From: Candidatus Puniceispirillum sp.
Lineage (GTDB): Bacteria; Pseudomonadota; Alphaproteobacteria; Puniceispirillales; Puniceispirillaceae
Reading direction: 5' to 3'
Length of the DNA: 64,000 nucleotides
Assembly: GCA_028382965.1 (NCBI GenBank)
Contig: JAOEUK010000010.1
Coordinates: forward strand, 1 to 64,000
Below, piece after piece: positions 55,925 through 64,000 of the stretch. The position numbers and the translations under genes were made by a program. The first letter of the stretch is position 1; the number at the start of each line of letters is the position of its first letter. A model generated the notes under the pieces. That model ran no database searches. It was not told the origin of the DNA and saw only the letters and a list, made by a program, of their open reading frames with translations.

Positions 55925-57004
55925 TTAGGGCAAGGTTTTCTCATGTAATTTGATCATGTGCCGAAGCAGAAATTGGGAAAAATCTAGATAGAGCCTCTCA
56001 GCCCTTGCAGAATCTTGCAAAAATTTATCATGAAACATCGCCAGTTGGACAGGTGAATGCCGATCACATAACACGCTTATTGCCCGCGTCTCAAAAGCAC
56101 ATTGGGTAAGTGTATTGCCGCTGCATGCAGTTAAAGCCGACAACCTTAGCAACCGCTCTAGGCAAAAAACCGCTCCTTCACGATTTGCAAAACCGACTGC
56201 TGATCCCCTTCCCCATTTGCCAGTCAACGCTGACATCGCGCTGACATCTAGCTTAGGTGAGATGATCAGGGAACATGCAACCTGATAACATTCCAAAGCG
56301 CCACTGTCTGCAAGGCAAACCGCCCGGCCAGGTGCGCCCGCAGATAGTTTAGAGAGAAAATCAATGTTTTCAGGGTCAGTTTTTGGCAAAAGAGTTGTTA
56401 GCACACTGCGGCATAACGATTCTTCCAAACTAGAAAAACGAAAAACACGGCAGCGCGAACGAATAGTTGAAGGTAATTGGCCAGGACGAGATGAAATGAG
56501 AAAAATCACCACATTTTCTGGAGGCTCCTCAAGGAATTTCAGCATGGCATTGGCACCATTGCGGTTTACCTCATCCATAGAATCAATAAGTACAACCCGC
56601 CAGCGGCCACGCGATGGTTTATGTGCCATAAAAGGAATCATATTCCTGATTTGATCAATCTTAATTTGACCAGATTTGTTGTCATCAAGATTCGGTGAAA
56701 TTGATAAAAAATCAGGATGCGCACCATTAAAAACCTGATTGGCACCCGGGTCATTCACTGAGACAGAAAAATGGCCTGTTTCGGCACCAAAAAAACTCGA
56801 ATTAACGTCCTGCTCAGACAAAAGCCAAGCAGCTGCAAGTCTTGCGACGCTTGCTTTTCCAATGCCGCGTGGTCCAGTAAACAACCAAGCATGATGCATC
56901 TGCCCATTAACGACCAGCTTATTTAGCATATCAAAAAAAACATTATGACCAATGACCAGACTTGGATCGATTTTTTCTCTATGGTTCAAGAAAGCCTCAT
57001 TCAT
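55925..57004 (-). CDS. holB: DNA polymerase III delta-prime subunit
   Basis: A clamp-loader subunit of 359 residues. Walker A-like GPRGIGKAS (44-52) and the SRC motif in STIRSRCRVFRF are present. The four-cysteine zinc finger of classical delta-prime is absent, as often seen in alphaproteobacteria. Lies between tmk and metG. Confidence 0.9.
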   Translation of the reverse strand: MNEAFLNHREKIDPSLVIGHNVFFDMLNKLVVNGQMHHAWLFTGPRGIGKASVARLAAAWLLSEQDVNSSFFGAETGHFSVSVNDPGANQVFNGAHPDFLSISPNLDDNKSGQIKIDQIRNMIPFMAHKPSRGRWRVVLIDSMDEVNRNGANAMLKFLEEPPENVVIFLISSRPGQLPSTIRSRCRVFRFSSLEESLCRSVLTTLLPKTDPENIDFLSKLSAGAPGRAVCLADSGALECYQVACSLIISPKLDVSAMSALTGKWGRGSAVGFANREGAVFCLERLLRLSALTACSGNTLTQCAFETRAISVLCDRHSPVQLAMFHDKFLQDSARAERLYLDFSQFLLRHMIKLHEKTLP

Positions 57005-57063
57005 CTTTTATTGGACCGATCCTTATAAGACATAACAACTTTTCTAAATTAAAAATCTAACTA

Positions 57064-57723
57064 TTAGCAAGGCACCTTTAATAAAACCCCATTTGACAAT
57101 AGCAAACGCTTTACAGCATTAATAATATCTAGAGCAACATCATAAGTTGGTTGGTCGGCGTTAATTGTTACGATACGGTTTGGGTGCCGACCAGCGCGCT
57201 CAATGAAGCCTTTCCTTACTCTTTGATGAAAGGCCTTCCCTTTGATCTCAAAGCGATTTTCCTCAACGCCGCGTTCAACAGTACGGGCAAGCCCTTCATT
57301 ACTGTCAATATCCAACAATAATGTCAGATCAGGAACCAAGCCGTTGCAAGACAACTGATCAAGCCCCTCGAGTAATCTTTCATTAACACCACCAACATAT
57401 CCTTGGTAGACATGGGTGGAGTCTGTAAACCTGTCACATATAACGATATCACCACGGCCAAGTGCTGGCTGAATCACACTGAGAACATGTTCATGACGTG
57501 ATGCGGACATTAGCATTGCCTCAGTAGCCGGCTGCCATTTTCCAGCTGATCCATTCAACAATAGGTCGCGAATTGATTCTGCCCCGTGAGTGCCACCCGG
57601 TTCGCGGGTAAGACATAAATCACAAGATTCAACGTTATTTTTAAACCACTCCTTAAGACATTGTATTTGAGTCGTTTTACCACTTCCTTCACCCCCTTCA
57701 AATGTAATAAATAGACCGTCCAT
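57064..57723 (-). CDS. tmk: Thymidylate kinase
   Basis: 219 residues; phosphorylates dTMP to dTDP. P-loop FEGGEGSGKTTQ, DR motif CDRFTDSTHVYQGY, and TREPGGTHGAE. Starts eight bases after the carboxypeptidase stop. Confidence 0.96.
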   Translation of the reverse strand: MDGLFITFEGGEGSGKTTQIQCLKEWFKNNVESCDLCLTREPGGTHGAESIRDLLLNGSAGKWQPATEAMLMSASRHEHVLSVIQPALGRGDIVICDRFTDSTHVYQGYVGGVNERLLEGLDQLSCNGLVPDLTLLLDIDSNEGLARTVERGVEENRFEIKGKAFHQRVRKGFIERAGRHPNRIVTINADQPTYDVALDIINAVKRLLLSNGVLLKVPC

Positions 57724-57731
57724 TTCAATCG

Positions 57732-58907
57732 TTACTCGACTATTGGTTTAGAGATTGGCGCACCAAAAATTAGATACTTTACAGCGGCACTGATACGCTT
57801 AAAAATGCCAAGAGCCAAAACATCTTGTCCTGCATAAAGGGGTAATTTTTTGAAGTTCTTACCACTTATATCAACGATTAAAGTGCCAAGCTTATCACCC
57901 TTTTCTATGGGTGCTGGAATAGGATCAAGCCATTGGATTGATAATCTTAAATTTTGCCGTTCCTGATAGGCCAGCAATAAATGCAGCGGCTCGCTCAGAA
58001 TTAGATCCACCTTCGTAGCCTTGCCTAACCACACATTAGCTTGATCAACTGCCTGTCCATCGTCATAAAACCGGTATGTTTTAAATTCCCTAAACATCAA
58101 GTCCATCAATCGACGCGACTCAGTTGCACGTTCCTTAATGCCACTCATACCATTTAAAACCATAACAACGCGCTGATCCTTACGATTAGCTGAGCCTACG
58201 AGTCCATAACCTGATTCTTTTGTATGGCCTGTTTTCAGCCCATCAACTCCCAGACTGCCGTACATGAGTGGGTTTCGATTTGGTTGTTTAATCCTATTGT
58301 AGGTAAATACCTTTTTAGCAAAAATAGGAAATAATTCGGGATATTCATCTGCTGGAAAACGCCTTATCAATTCAGTTGCCATTGTATTGAGATCTTTCGC
58401 CGTTGTGGTCAGCTCAGGATCAGGCCAGCCAGTTGAATTACGGAAATTTGTATCGGTCATACCAATTTTTTTTGCCCAAAAATTCATTTCATCAGTGAAA
58501 GCATCTTCAGTACCGGAAATCCCTTCCGCCATTACAATGGCCGCATCATTGCCAGACTGAACTATGATCCCATGAAGAACATCACTTACCGAAACCTTAG
58601 TCCCAACTTCTAGAAATGTTCGGGAGCCACCTTTCTTCCAAGCTTTTTCAGACACAATAAATTCGTCGCCCATGCGCAGAGATCCATCAACTATACGCTG
58701 AAAGGCAACAAACACTGTCATAATTTTTGCCATCGAAGCTGGCTTCATTGGTTGGTCTGCATTCTTACTAAATAAAATTTTTCCAGTTGCAAAATCAGTA
58801 ATATGCACCTGCTGTGCTGAGGATCTGATTTCAGCAGACAGTACTGGAAATACACCAATTAACATTGTCACCACTATTATTGATTTTATCAAAAACTTTA
58901 GATTCAT
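57732..58907 (-). CDS. dacC: D-alanyl-D-alanine carboxypeptidase (PBP5/6 type)
   Basis: 391 residues with a signal peptide (about 1-25), SxxK motif SMAK (Ser58, Lys61), SGN in IVQSGNDAA and KTG in DGLKTGHT. A C-terminal beta domain and amphipathic end anchor such enzymes to the inner membrane. It trims the terminal D-Ala of peptidoglycan pentapeptides. It precedes tmk. Confidence 0.93.
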   Translation of the reverse strand: MNLKFLIKSIIVVTMLIGVFPVLSAEIRSSAQQVHITDFATGKILFSKNADQPMKPASMAKIMTVFVAFQRIVDGSLRMGDEFIVSEKAWKKGGSRTFLEVGTKVSVSDVLHGIIVQSGNDAAIVMAEGISGTEDAFTDEMNFWAKKIGMTDTNFRNSTGWPDPELTTTAKDLNTMATELIRRFPADEYPELFPIFAKKVFTYNRIKQPNRNPLMYGSLGVDGLKTGHTKESGYGLVGSANRKDQRVVMVLNGMSGIKERATESRRLMDLMFREFKTYRFYDDGQAVDQANVWLGKATKVDLILSEPLHLLLAYQERQNLRLSIQWLDPIPAPIEKGDKLGTLIVDISGKNFKKLPLYAGQDVLALGIFKRISAAVKYLIFGAPISKPIVE

Positions 58908-58995
58908 ATAAACATTCCTATACCTAAAATATTAAATTTATTTCCAGTTAAGTAATCACGTAAGCCCTTCACAAGGGGCTAAAAATTCAGTTTAA

Positions 58996-59970
58996 TCAAT
59001 CAACAATGATGCGTGCACCAGTGAAACCAGTATTAACAACTTTTTCCAACACAGTATCAGCTTTTGCAACATCATCCAGTGGCCCTAACCTTACACGGTA
59101 AAGCGTTTTTCCGCGATGATTGACGGTCGAAACTTCGCCACGTCCAACACCTTTAATCTTGGATAGCACTGTCATTGCGCTGGCATTAGCATGAAATGCA
59201 CCAACTTGGATCCAGATCCTAGTCTTAACCGGCGCAACTAAAATCACTTCGCCAACTCGTGATTGTGCCAAAAGTTCAATTGCTGATTGTTGCTTCTTAG
59301 CCGCCACTTTTGACTTTATCTTATTCGACTTAGCAATTATATTCACCTTGGGTTTTATAGCTGCCACCATTTTAGGCATCGCTCCCTGATCAGTCGCAGT
59401 CAAGGTTGGAAACTCACCTCTCTTTGCTAGATTTTCTAAGCGTAAGCTTTGTTCTGCCAAAACCTTCACGCGAACTTTTGCAATGCCATTCTCAACAAAA
59501 CCAAGTAGCCGTGCTCCTTCGTGAGACAAATCAACAATACGGCCAGGAGCAAAAGGCCCTCTATCATTAACCCGAACAACAAGGGATTTTCCGTTGTCAA
59601 GATTTGTAACCCGCACCACACTAGGCATCGGCAAAGTTTTATGCGCTGCAGTTACGACCTTTGGGTCAAACGCTTCACCGTTCGCAGTAGGACGGCCTAA
59701 AATGGCCGTTTCCTCTCCATACCATGAAGCAAGACCAGTTTCATCATAGGTTAGATCCCGCTTAGGGTAATACCAGATACCAAATTCTTGATAGGGATTA
59801 CCAATTTTGTAATGTGGCTTTGCCACAAAACTTTTAATAGCTTTAGAAGCTGCTTCCTTCCTCTGGTGTTGTTTTAGCAAATCAATGGCCAATTCAGCTG
59901 AAGTGCAGCCATTAAGCAACAGCAATAAGAGAATTGACCCAAATAGGTTTTTTCCAGTAAGACACATCAT
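58996..59970 (-). CDS. rlpA: RlpA-type septal lytic transglycosylase lipoprotein with SPOR domain
   Basis: 324 residues: signal peptide with lipobox LLNGC (Cys22), double-psi beta-barrel (about 75-165; GLASWYGEE, PTANGEAFD, VRVNDRGPFAPGRIVDLS) and a C-terminal SPOR domain (about 245-324). RlpA cleaves stem-peptide-free glycan at the septum. It lies between the lytic transglycosylase and the carboxypeptidase genes. Confidence 0.9.
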   Translation of the reverse strand: MMCLTGKNLFGSILLLLLLNGCTSAELAIDLLKQHQRKEAASKAIKSFVAKPHYKIGNPYQEFGIWYYPKRDLTYDETGLASWYGEETAILGRPTANGEAFDPKVVTAAHKTLPMPSVVRVTNLDNGKSLVVRVNDRGPFAPGRIVDLSHEGARLLGFVENGIAKVRVKVLAEQSLRLENLAKRGEFPTLTATDQGAMPKMVAAIKPKVNIIAKSNKIKSKVAAKKQQSAIELLAQSRVGEVILVAPVKTRIWIQVGAFHANASAMTVLSKIKGVGRGEVSTVNHRGKTLYRVRLGPLDDVAKADTVLEKVVNTGFTGARIIVD

Positions 59971-59996
59971 CTCAAATTATTCTCGATTCTCTGTGA

Positions 59997-60980
59997 TTAA
60001 CGCAATTTGTCAGACAAGTGCCCAATCGCTAATGCGTAGTAATTTGAACGGTTCCAATCAAGTATGGAATCAAAATTACTATAAACCAAAAATGCTGGCC
60101 CTGTTGGTCCTGCAGGAATAACAAGACGAGCTAACAGTTCCCTTGCAGGTAATTGTTTTCTTTCAACATTTAAAACACCAGCTTTAGACCATTCAGTTAA
60201 TTTTAAACGGGTTTTAGATTTAGACAACGCTTTGGCATTTTTTCCCATTATAGAAAAGTCAGCAGGCAATAATATTTCACGACCCCAGGTCAAATCACTG
60301 CGCCAGCCAGCTTTTGACAAATAATAAGCGGTTGAAGCAAAAACATCGGCCTTTGTTTTCCAAATATCACGCTTACCATCACCATCCCAATCAACGGCAT
60401 AAGATAAGAAGCTTGATGGCATGAATTGGCTTTGGCCCATAGCGCCAGCCCAAGACCCTTTCATTTTGTCAGCCACTATATGTCCTTCTTCTAAAATTTT
60501 TAGAGCATTTAACAACTCTTTTCTAAAATAAGCACTTCGCCTTCCATCAAAGGCAAGTGTTGCCAATGAATGCGGCACATTGAACGAACCCAAATATTTT
60601 CCAAAATTTGTCTCAACACCCCAGAAAGTAACAATAAAACGTTTCTGAACACCATACTTTTTGGAAACCTTAGTTAGTATTTCATCATGCTCAATTAGTT
60701 TCTTGGCCGCAACTCTAGCCCGCGTTGATGATGCTATCTTGCTCAAGTACTCATCAAAAGTCATCGTAAATTCTGGCTGCTTCCTATCGAGTTCAATTAC
60801 CCTTTTTATTGGCACAGCATCACCAAGCGCCGCATCAAAAACATAATCCGAAATCCCAAGCGCCTTTGCTTCTTTACGAAACTCAACAAGCCATTGATTG
60901 AAAGTTGGTTCATCCGCGTTGGCAGTTGATGGAGCTAGCAGGGCGAAAACAATGGAAAGCATTCGAATTCTAATTTTCAT
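59997..60980 (-). CDS. mltB: MltB-family lytic murein transglycosylase
   Basis: 327 residues from the ATG at 60980, which has GGAAGG upstream; an earlier GTG would add eight residues. Signal peptide (about 1-22, ending STANA), catalytic Glu123 in FWGVETNFG, and SWAGAMGQSQFMPSSFLSYA plus DWDGDGKRDIW are GH103 signatures. It cuts glycan strands with anhydro-muramic acid ends. First of the mltB-rlpA-dac group. Confidence 0.93.
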   Translation of the reverse strand: MKIRIRMLSIVFALLAPSTANADEPTFNQWLVEFRKEAKALGISDYVFDAALGDAVPIKRVIELDRKQPEFTMTFDEYLSKIASSTRARVAAKKLIEHDEILTKVSKKYGVQKRFIVTFWGVETNFGKYLGSFNVPHSLATLAFDGRRSAYFRKELLNALKILEEGHIVADKMKGSWAGAMGQSQFMPSSFLSYAVDWDGDGKRDIWKTKADVFASTAYYLSKAGWRSDLTWGREILLPADFSIMGKNAKALSKSKTRLKLTEWSKAGVLNVERKQLPARELLARLVIPAGPTGPAFLVYSNFDSILDWNRSNYYALAIGHLSDKLR

Positions 60981-61243
60981 TTTTGACCTTCCCTTTTTAA
61001 ACACTTGATTAGCTAATGCTGATCATGTGATCAGGCAACCGACATTTTTTATCGTAAAGCCTATGATAACAAAGGATCAACTGTGAATTTAAAAAAACAC
61101 GGTTCTTGAAAAAAATAGACAAGAAAAAGTAAAAAATCATGCAACCATACTTTGATCTAATCGGTTGATGGGCACGATACAAATAACAAAATTATTTGTC
61201 ATAGACAAAGAGACAAAGAGACAAAAAAACAAGAAACTATTTC

Positions 61244-64000
61244 TTATATTTTTTCTTTCAATTCACTCCCCAGATCAACCGACCAACCAAAGCGACTTTG
61301 CATTGCTACAGCTAGTAAAGGCGGCACTATGATCAAAGTGGCGAGTGTTGAGAGTGCCAATCCTCCAAACACAACGACGCCAATTCCTCGATAAAGCTCT
61401 GATCCTGCGCCTGGAAAAATAACAAGAGGCACTAAGCCAAAAAGTGACGTCAGAGTAGACATAAAAATTGGTCGAATACGGTTTCTAGTTGCCTCAACTA
61501 TTGCCTCATCAATCGACATTCCCTCCTCTTTTATTTGAAGAGTTGTTTGTTCGATCATTAGGATCGCATTATTGACTACCACACCAGTCAAAATCACAAA
61601 ACCAAGCATGGTTAACATATCAAGTGGCTGAGAAATCTGTGTATTTAGCAGCGCCAATCCAGCAACCCCACCAGCAGCAGACACTGGGATAGCTAAAATG
61701 ATAATCATGGGCAAAATGAAACTCCGCAGTAAGATCACCATCAATAAAAAGATTATAAAGATAGCAGTCAGAACATTAGACTTCATCGCAGTCCAAGTTT
61801 TTGCAAGTGCACTAGCAGCACCTTCAAGCTTGATATTTACTCCACTCTCTCTAGCTTCTGTACGAATTGATGGAAGAATTTCATTGTTAATCACGTCAAC
61901 AGCATCCTCAAGCGACAAACTTTCAAGCGGTCGCAGTTGAATCGATACCGCCTGTTGTCCACTCAGTCGTCTTATTTGCTCTGGAGCGCTGATTACTTCA
62001 ACTTTACCAAGTTGCCCAACACGAAGAACGCTTCCTGTGCGAGTGATAATTGGAATATTTTTAAGATCAGCAGCCGACAAATTTTGAGCATCTTTGCCAG
62101 AAACAACCATGTCCACAAGGCTCCCATCGATTGGAACTTGAGTTATGCTGGCACCATCATTGAAAATGTCAATTGCAGCAGAAAATTCACGGACAGTGAC
62201 CCCAGATCTAGCTAACGCAGTGAGATCAGGTGTGATCCGAATTTGTGGAGCACCAGAATCAAGTCCCGGTAAAGTTCTGATTTGGTGACCTTCACGACGC
62301 GGAAAACGAGCGGAGAGTCCTTTATTGACCAAAACTGCTATTGGCAGAACATCATTTGCGTTTGGTCCAACAATGTCGACTCTAATAACTCTTGAGCCTC
62401 CAACAGATCTGCCGAACAACGAGGCTTGGCTTACGAAGGCTCGGGCACCAGGCTCAGCAGAAATTGGCTTTGTTAGAACAGTTCGTAGTTCCAGAACGCG
62501 GTTAGGATCGACCGACGACGCGCCAGCGAATGCTCCTCCAGAGTAAGCAACAAAGAAAAATCTCGAAATTGCAGGCCCCTTCAAATCTTCACCAGCCCAG
62601 AGAGGTCTGGCAGCTTTTTCCATTCGCTCTGCAATACGCAAGGTCTCTTCCATTGAGTAGCCTGCTGGTACACTGATGCGTCCAAACATAAAATTTGCAT
62701 TGCCATCTGGGAGATAATCAAGTTTTGGCATAAGGGCATAACTTGAGGCAAATGAGGTAGACAAAACTGCTACAACTACTGCCACACCAAATAACTTCCG
62801 TTGGACAACAAATTTTGCGTAGATTACAAAAAATCCAGCAAACGTCTGAAATACAGAATCAAATAAGGGAATATATGGTAATTTTGAAAAGCGATCAGCT
62901 GATCCGCCAAGAAGGCGCGCCGCTAAAGCTGGTATAACAGTTACTGAGACCACCACAGAAATTAGTACCGAAACAGAAATGGCAATGCCAATATCACGAA
63001 ACAGTTGACCGACTGGCAAATTCAACATCAAAACTGGAATGAACACTATAACTGTTGTCAATGCAGAGCCAAGTATGGGAGCCCAAACTTGCCGTGCACC
63101 GTGATATGCCGCATTTTTTGCATCAATTCCACGTTGTCGTAATCGAAATATATTTTCCAATGACACAATTGAGGCATCTACAACCATGCCAACGGCAAAA
63201 GCTAGCCCAGCGAGTGAAATAACATTTATGGAAAGCCCAAGGCCAGCTATCGCAACAAATGTGCCGATAACAGAAACAGGTATTGCCGCAAAAATAATTA
63301 CTGTTGGAATAAAATTTCTTAGAAATAACATCAAGATTGAAAAAGCTAAGATTCCTCCAATCCAAATATTTTTTTGCACAAGGTCAATAGCCGATGCAAT
63401 GTAAGTTGTCTCATCATAGACAATTCGCAAGTCAAGACCGCGCGCATCTAATTCACTTTTGTTTAAATCATCAACAACTGAGCGTAGCTTTAACATTGTG
63501 GAAACAACGTTACTACCTTGTTCACGAATGGCGCTAAAAGTGACTGCTGGCTTTCCATTAAGTCGTCGAAAACTTGTTCGTTTTTGAGTTTTGAGCTCTA
63601 GTTGTGCTATATCGCCAAGTAGCAACGGAACTATTGTTCCAGATGGGGAAATATCAGTACGAACAACAATACTCTCAGCTGTCTCAGGAGTATAGTTTAA
63701 TGCCTCAGTTCTGACACTATAGGACCGCTTACCCTCAGTCACCATTCCAACACTCATCATCGTCGAGGATGTCTTTAAAGCCTCAACAACCTCTCCAAGT
63801 GTTATTTGATATTGGATGAGTTTTTCTGGATCAATAAACACCCTCATCTCATTGCGTCCACCGCCACGATAATCAACTTCGGCTATTCCCTTCACCCGTT
63901 GAAGCGGATCAACTATATTTGAGTCTAGATAATTTCCAAGTTTTTCAAGATCAACTTTTGCACCATCTTTTACAACTAATGCCAGCCTAGCGATCGGACT
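61244..64000 (-). CDS. RND efflux pump inner-membrane subunit, 5' end outside the window
   Basis: The frame is open from the right edge of the window through 61244, giving about 918 C-terminal residues. Features are RND porter domains (DYRGGGRNEMRVFIDPEKL), a membrane part with GMVVDASIVSLENIFR and the central GTVVNNAIL-like VVVNNAILMIEQ, and a repeat of both. The C-terminal GIGVVVFGGL is also typical. It belongs to the HAE1/AcrB-like proton-driven group, not the metal-specific one as far as seen. Partner fusion protein is not visible; TolC at 16578 could be the outer channel. Confidence 0.92.
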   Translation of the reverse strand, partial: SPIARLALVVKDGAKVDLEKLGNYLDSNIVDPLQRVKGIAEVDYRGGGRNEMRVFIDPEKLIQYQITLGEVVEALKTSSTMMSVGMVTEGKRSYSVRTEALNYTPETAESIVVRTDISPSGTIVPLLLGDIAQLELKTQKRTSFRRLNGKPAVTFSAIREQGSNVVSTMLKLRSVVDDLNKSELDARGLDLRIVYDETTYIASAIDLVQKNIWIGGILAFSILMLFLRNFIPTVIIFAAIPVSVIGTFVAIAGLGLSINVISLAGLAFAVGMVVDASIVSLENIFRLRQRGIDAKNAAYHGARQVWAPILGSALTTVIVFIPVLMLNLPVGQLFRDIGIAISVSVLISVVVSVTVIPALAARLLGGSADRFSKLPYIPLFDSVFQTFAGFFVIYAKFVVQRKLFGVAVVVAVLSTSFASSYALMPKLDYLPDGNANFMFGRISVPAGYSMEETLRIAERMEKAARPLWAGEDLKGPAISRFFFVAYSGGAFAGASSVDPNRVLELRTVLTKPISAEPGARAFVSQASLFGRSVGGSRVIRVDIVGPNANDVLPIAVLVNKGLSARFPRREGHQIRTLPGLDSGAPQIRITPDLTALARSGVTVREFSAAIDIFNDGASITQVPIDGSLVDMVVSGKDAQNLSAADLKNIPIITRTGSVLRVGQLGKVEVISAPEQIRRLSGQQAVSIQLRPLESLSLEDAVDVINNEILPSIRTEARESGVNIKLEGAASALAKTWTAMKSNVLTAIFIIFLLMVILLRSFILPMIIILAIPVSAAGGVAGLALLNTQISQPLDMLTMLGFVILTGVVVNNAILMIEQTTLQIKEEGMSIDEAIVEATRNRIRPIFMSTLTSLFGLVPLVIFPGAGSELYRGIGVVVFGGLALSTLATLIIVPPLLAVAMQSRFGWSVDLGSELKEKI

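Noticed and set aside
61200-61235. Short AGAGACAAAG-type tandem repeats before the RND stop
   Set aside because: Only two to three imperfect units of low complexity; not a CRISPR or defined element.

Overview
The window is about 40% GC and carries long collinear blocks that are typical of Alphaproteobacteria: PCMT-like/tolC/valS, dgt-argS-SPOR-scpAB, tatABC-serS-surE-pcm-nlpD, yajC-secD-secF followed by Mth938-like and squalene-synthase-like genes, trmFO, uvrA/ssb/gyrA/coaD, and tmk-holB-metG-tatD. Compact spacing, few mobile genes and low GC suggest a free-living, probably marine, AT-rich alphaproteobacterium (SAR116-like or another Rhodospirillales-type lineage). That placement is inference; no rRNA is present.

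Layout. 1-1352: a tiny lipoprotein, a 19-bp hairpin and a decayed L-threonate dehydrogenase pseudogene. 1425-4119: sulfur genes (sulfurtransferase, cysteine synthase) and a SixA-like phosphatase. 4166-9798: a self-contained histidine operon (TrpR-like regulator, hisG, a hisC-hisB fusion, hisH, hisA, hisF, hisIE) behind a strong promoter with an operator-like palindrome. The operon looks gammaproteobacterial and lacks hisD. 10271-15585: tRNA-Asn, a selenium module for tRNA 2-selenouridine (mnmH and an NDH-SelD fusion), a flavin reductase, a DMT permease and tRNA-Cys. 15895-24313: PCMT-like, TolC, ValRS, an IlvD/Edd-family dehydratase, exonuclease III and ErpA. 24555-41632: the housekeeping run from dgt to the squalene-synthase-like gene, covering nucleotide hydrolysis, arginyl- and seryl-tRNA, chromosome condensation, Tat and Sec export, repair and division. 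41675-50114: trmFO, uvrA, ssb, gyrA, coaD.

50115-52731 is the only clearly accessory region. A structured leader with a terminator precedes tRNA-Lys. The 26-nt 3' end of that tRNA is repeated 1.45 kb downstream, bracketing a secreted GH113-like glycosidase, and a 14-nt echo of the tRNA/flank junction lies further on. This looks like a decayed integration site. 52692-60980 returns to core genes on the minus strand (MBL hydrolase, TatD, MetRS, HolB, Tmk) and a peptidoglycan set (D,D-carboxypeptidase, RlpA, MltB). The window ends inside an RND efflux pump gene.
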